Made by a program: the position numbers and the translations under genes. From Trichosphaerium sp. ATCC 40318 (lineage: Eukaryota; Discosea; Flabellinia; Trichosidae), in contig JALMLS010000370.1 in NCBI GenBank assembly GCA_038496445.1, positions 62,001-126,000 of the forward strand: 64,000 bases of DNA. Direction: 5' to 3'. Position 1 is the stretch's first letter, and the number at the start of each line of letters is the position of its first letter. The notes under the pieces were generated by a model. It did not search any database, was not told the DNA's origin, and worked only from the letters and a program-made list of their open reading frames with translations. Positions 61,670 to 64,000 of this stretch are shown one piece after another.

Positions 61670-63060
61670 TCATTTATTAAAACTTATTTTGTATGTAGTA
61701 GGACAAGTTTTTGCCATAATCAACCCAATTAAACTAATATGCTTAATACTGTAATTTACAACTTGGTATACCTGTTTTGTTTTATTTGTTGATTATTTGT
61801 TTTTTTACTCCACAATTGTACTCCAAAACTAATTGGTTTAATGATAATTATAATATCCTCACTTACGTTGATTGTTGTAATAAATTAAAATCATCAACAG
61901 TGGATGTTTTAAATAATGGTTTCCAATTTCTCCTAAACCAAAAATAAAATAACTTTATCAACAATGAACATACCAATTATAAGGATAAAATGTGTTTGGT
62001 TGTACTATGCAAAATTAATGACAATTCAAAGATAATGTATACAAATAGTAATATTCCAATTAAATCCATCAATAACTCTAGATAGCAAATTTGGTCCAAT
62101 CCATCCCCTAGTATTTTTACATTAAATGCCATTTTTTATGTTATTGTACCATTTTTTGTTAATGTTACCAACTGGTACCACTGCTGAGGCCATGGCATCA
62201 TAAAAAGCATGTATAAAAGTGTTATTGGGCTCAAAATTCACTAAAACTCCATTGGTGGTATGAGCTTTTTTTTTATTGCTTTGTTTAACAACCACCTACA
62301 ACAAATAACCAAATAATAGTTAAATATGAAAGTACTTTATTTAGCGAGTGTATTGGTTTGAGCAATATTTCATCCCAATCCAAATAAGTTCCACCATATT
62401 TAAGTAACAAAGCAATTCTCCAAAGATCAGACTGAAAGGCTAAATGCAATTGCACACTTTGCCAAGTATTACTGTTAGTAGTAAAGTGATTTAACCATTT
62501 CTTGTTTAAAGACAACAAGGAATGTTTATCCAATATTTGTTCATTGACATTTGGTAGTAATCTAAGTCGTGGGTCTTGATGTAAATTCAGTGCACCATCA
62601 TTTTTGTTTCTAGTTTGTGATAAATAACATAAACTAATGCACCTCACCTCCAGCATGTGACTTTATGTTGTGGGTGGAAGCGGGCAGCAGCTTCAATTGC
62701 ACACGCTGTTCTTGTTGATAATTGTTTGACACCTTAATACATTTAACACTTCACACACGTGAAATTCATACCCAAACAAACAAAATGAATTTGACGGGAG
62801 TAATGCTCTTTCTCAGTAATAGACTATCACCGTTAGCTTTAAAAATGAAGCGTACGAACAATGGGTGTAAGGTATGAAGCGTTTTCCACACGCACGTAAG
62901 TATGCGGTCTATAATCCAAATCACGAGCGTTTAGGATAGGCTGAATTGTAAAGAACACAATTACAGTACTCAACACAAGCAATCCAACAATGTTTCGCGT
63001 AGTTCCCTTTTACCAGTTAGACAGACCACCAAAATATCCTCACACCTTGCTGCAACGCAT
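61670..63060 (-). CDS. GT32-family glycosyltransferase (A4GALT-like), type II membrane protein
   Basis: Minus-strand exons join to a full-length enzyme. MRCSKGTTRNIVGLLVLSTV gives a short cytoplasmic tail and a signal-anchor helix. The lumenal domain has TACAIEAAARFHPQHKV, NLHQDPRLRLLPNV, the DXD region AFQSDLWRIALLLKYGGTYL followed by DWDEILLKP, then NGVLVNFEPNNTFIHAFYDA, GWIGPNLLSRVIDGFNWN, FYPYNWRNWKPLF, FGVQLWSKKTNN and a terminal LIGLIMAKTCPTTYK. These match, in order, the Gly_transf_sug and A4GALT C-terminal domains. Likely a Golgi transferase adding a hexose or HexNAc; donor and acceptor are unknown. DWD and all late blocks are intact, so it is probably functional. Its 3' exons lie in the CpG-poor block. 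The first coding exon is 15 nt. Confidence 0.8.
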
Positions 63061-63190
63061 AGAACAACAGGCGCCAGTTCAAATAAACACGTGTTTTGAC
63101 TGAGACGGTCACAATAGCAACTTAAGCGCTAAATAGCTAAATATTTTTTTACAAATTTATACAAAAGCTTCTATCACAGATTTGATGAAC

Positions 63191-64000
63191 CTACGGTATT
63201 GTGTAGGTTGTAAAAAACTCAATCTCTGTGTTTCGTCGGCCTATTGTCGCTGGTCTGTTTCCTAAGGAAACTCCTGGCGTATTAGTGCGCTTTAAACGCC
63301 TTGGGCTACTCTGAAATTCTCCAATTTCATTTTTGTGAGAGCTGGGGGACAAGATTTGCGGTGGTTTAAGGCCAGAAATCGTTTCATCACCAAACATCCT
63401 GAAAGTGCTTTGACGGCCTAGCACTGTCTCAGTTGCCTTTGGCACAATGCCCAGTCCTAACGAGAAAAGTTGTTGCTTTGTCTCTGGCTCCTAGAAAAGG
63501 AGTTGGCACAAGTTGATTGGCAGAGATAACGTGCCGTTTCACCATTTTCTTGCAGCTCGATATCGCTGTCACTACTTGTGTACCCTCCTATGGGTATCTC
63601 AACCTCCTTTGTTGGGTTAACTTGAATGGATGACGTCGATACACTCAAAATCCAAAAAAGAATCATGTACCAACATAATTTCGTCTTCAGAGCTGCTGCT
63701 GTAACTATCCTGCACGTCCCCGGTTACTTCAAAGTTCTAAATTCGGATAGTGAGCTTTCGGATTTTGATGGCAAACTGGATAACGAGCAAAATAGCTATG
63801 CACCATTTCTTCGTCGGAAACATCGCTTGATGAATCATCAGCGGCGTGGTAACAGCTGCGCAATAACGATTGGCCAAAATGTAACTTTTTGTGCGTTGAT
63901 TGTTCTGTAACTGATTGTAAGTAACCTCACATTGTTGTTGCATGCACGAACCTCCGCCGTTACCGATTATGAGAACTTTTCTGTTAAATCTCACGCCCAC
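63191..64000 (-). CDS. Acidic, serine-rich protein (5' end outside window)
   Basis: Exons seen from the 3' end: ETKQQLFSLGLGIVPKATET and STFRMFGDETISGLKPPQIL to a basic end with RRLKRTNTPGVSLGNRPATI, finishing TTYTIP at TGA/TAA 63191. Upstream exons are acidic and serine-rich (DDSSSDVSDEEMVHSYFARY, SYSSSSEDEIMLVHDSFLD, GGYTSSDSDIELQEN), with many potential CK2 sites. Not recognised. The phase across the intron at about 63490-63540 is unresolved. Confidence 0.45.

Overview
This window looks like a gene-dense, intron-rich nuclear contig from a microbial eukaryote. Coding exons are broken by many introns of about 40-120 nt, most with a GTACGT-like or GTA[AT]G donor, and neighbouring genes are often only 50-250 bp apart. 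The gene set (a Frizzled-like receptor, a fungal/plant-type tRNA ligase, HisA/His6, a SHAQKYF MYB, a DHTKD1-type dehydrogenase, VPS15, importin-beta, a GT32 glycosyltransferase) suggests an early-diverging fungus or a fungus-like protist. I cannot fix the lineage from sequence alone. Exon boundaries below are my own manual splicing; start and stop coordinates are more reliable than each internal junction.

Layout. 0-5.6 kb: the 3' end of an unknown gene, a Frizzled-type seven-transmembrane receptor, a divergent TATA-binding protein, and an intronless F-box/MORN-repeat gene. 5.7-13.2 kb: a tight minus-strand series (SR-like RRM/zinc-finger protein, coiled-coil protein, HisA, AIF-like protein). 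13.2-22.4 kb: tRNA ligase, then on the minus strand a CDC123-like/Pth2 gene, a CAMK-type kinase and a small cysteine-rich protein ending in an ER-retention-like signal. 22.5-39.6 kb: VPS15, tryptophanyl-tRNA synthetase, MYB, p23 co-chaperone, DHTKD1-type E1, a two-TM protein, SF3B5 and a Rab-like GTPase with an N-terminal lipid-anchor motif. 39.6-45 kb: mostly unrecognised genes. 45-56.7 kb: TPR-PH-PH protein, PNO1, WDR5, a coiled-coil protein and importin-beta.

From about 56.7 to 62.7 kb the DNA changes sharply: it is AT-rich, visibly poor in CpG, and made of duplicated repeat modules, including two decayed integrase fragments and a nested insertion. A GT32 glycosyltransferase gene straddles the right border of this block, with normal-looking first exons and AT-rich, CpG-poor later exons. 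A partial acidic/serine-rich gene runs off the right end.

The genes are mostly housekeeping: transcription (TBP, WDR5, MYB), splicing (SF3B5, SR-like protein), tRNA and ribosome biology (Trl1-like ligase, Pth2, WARS, PNO1, CDC123), trafficking (VPS15, Rab, importin-beta), and mitochondrial metabolism (AIF-like, DHTKD1). No single multi-gene pathway cluster is evident. The most unusual items are the AIF homologue with degenerate dinucleotide motifs, the possible CDC123-Pth2 fusion, the viral-style F-box/MORN gene, two stop/start overlaps between same-strand genes, recurrent GC-AG introns, and the CpG-poor repeat block ending inside a gene.
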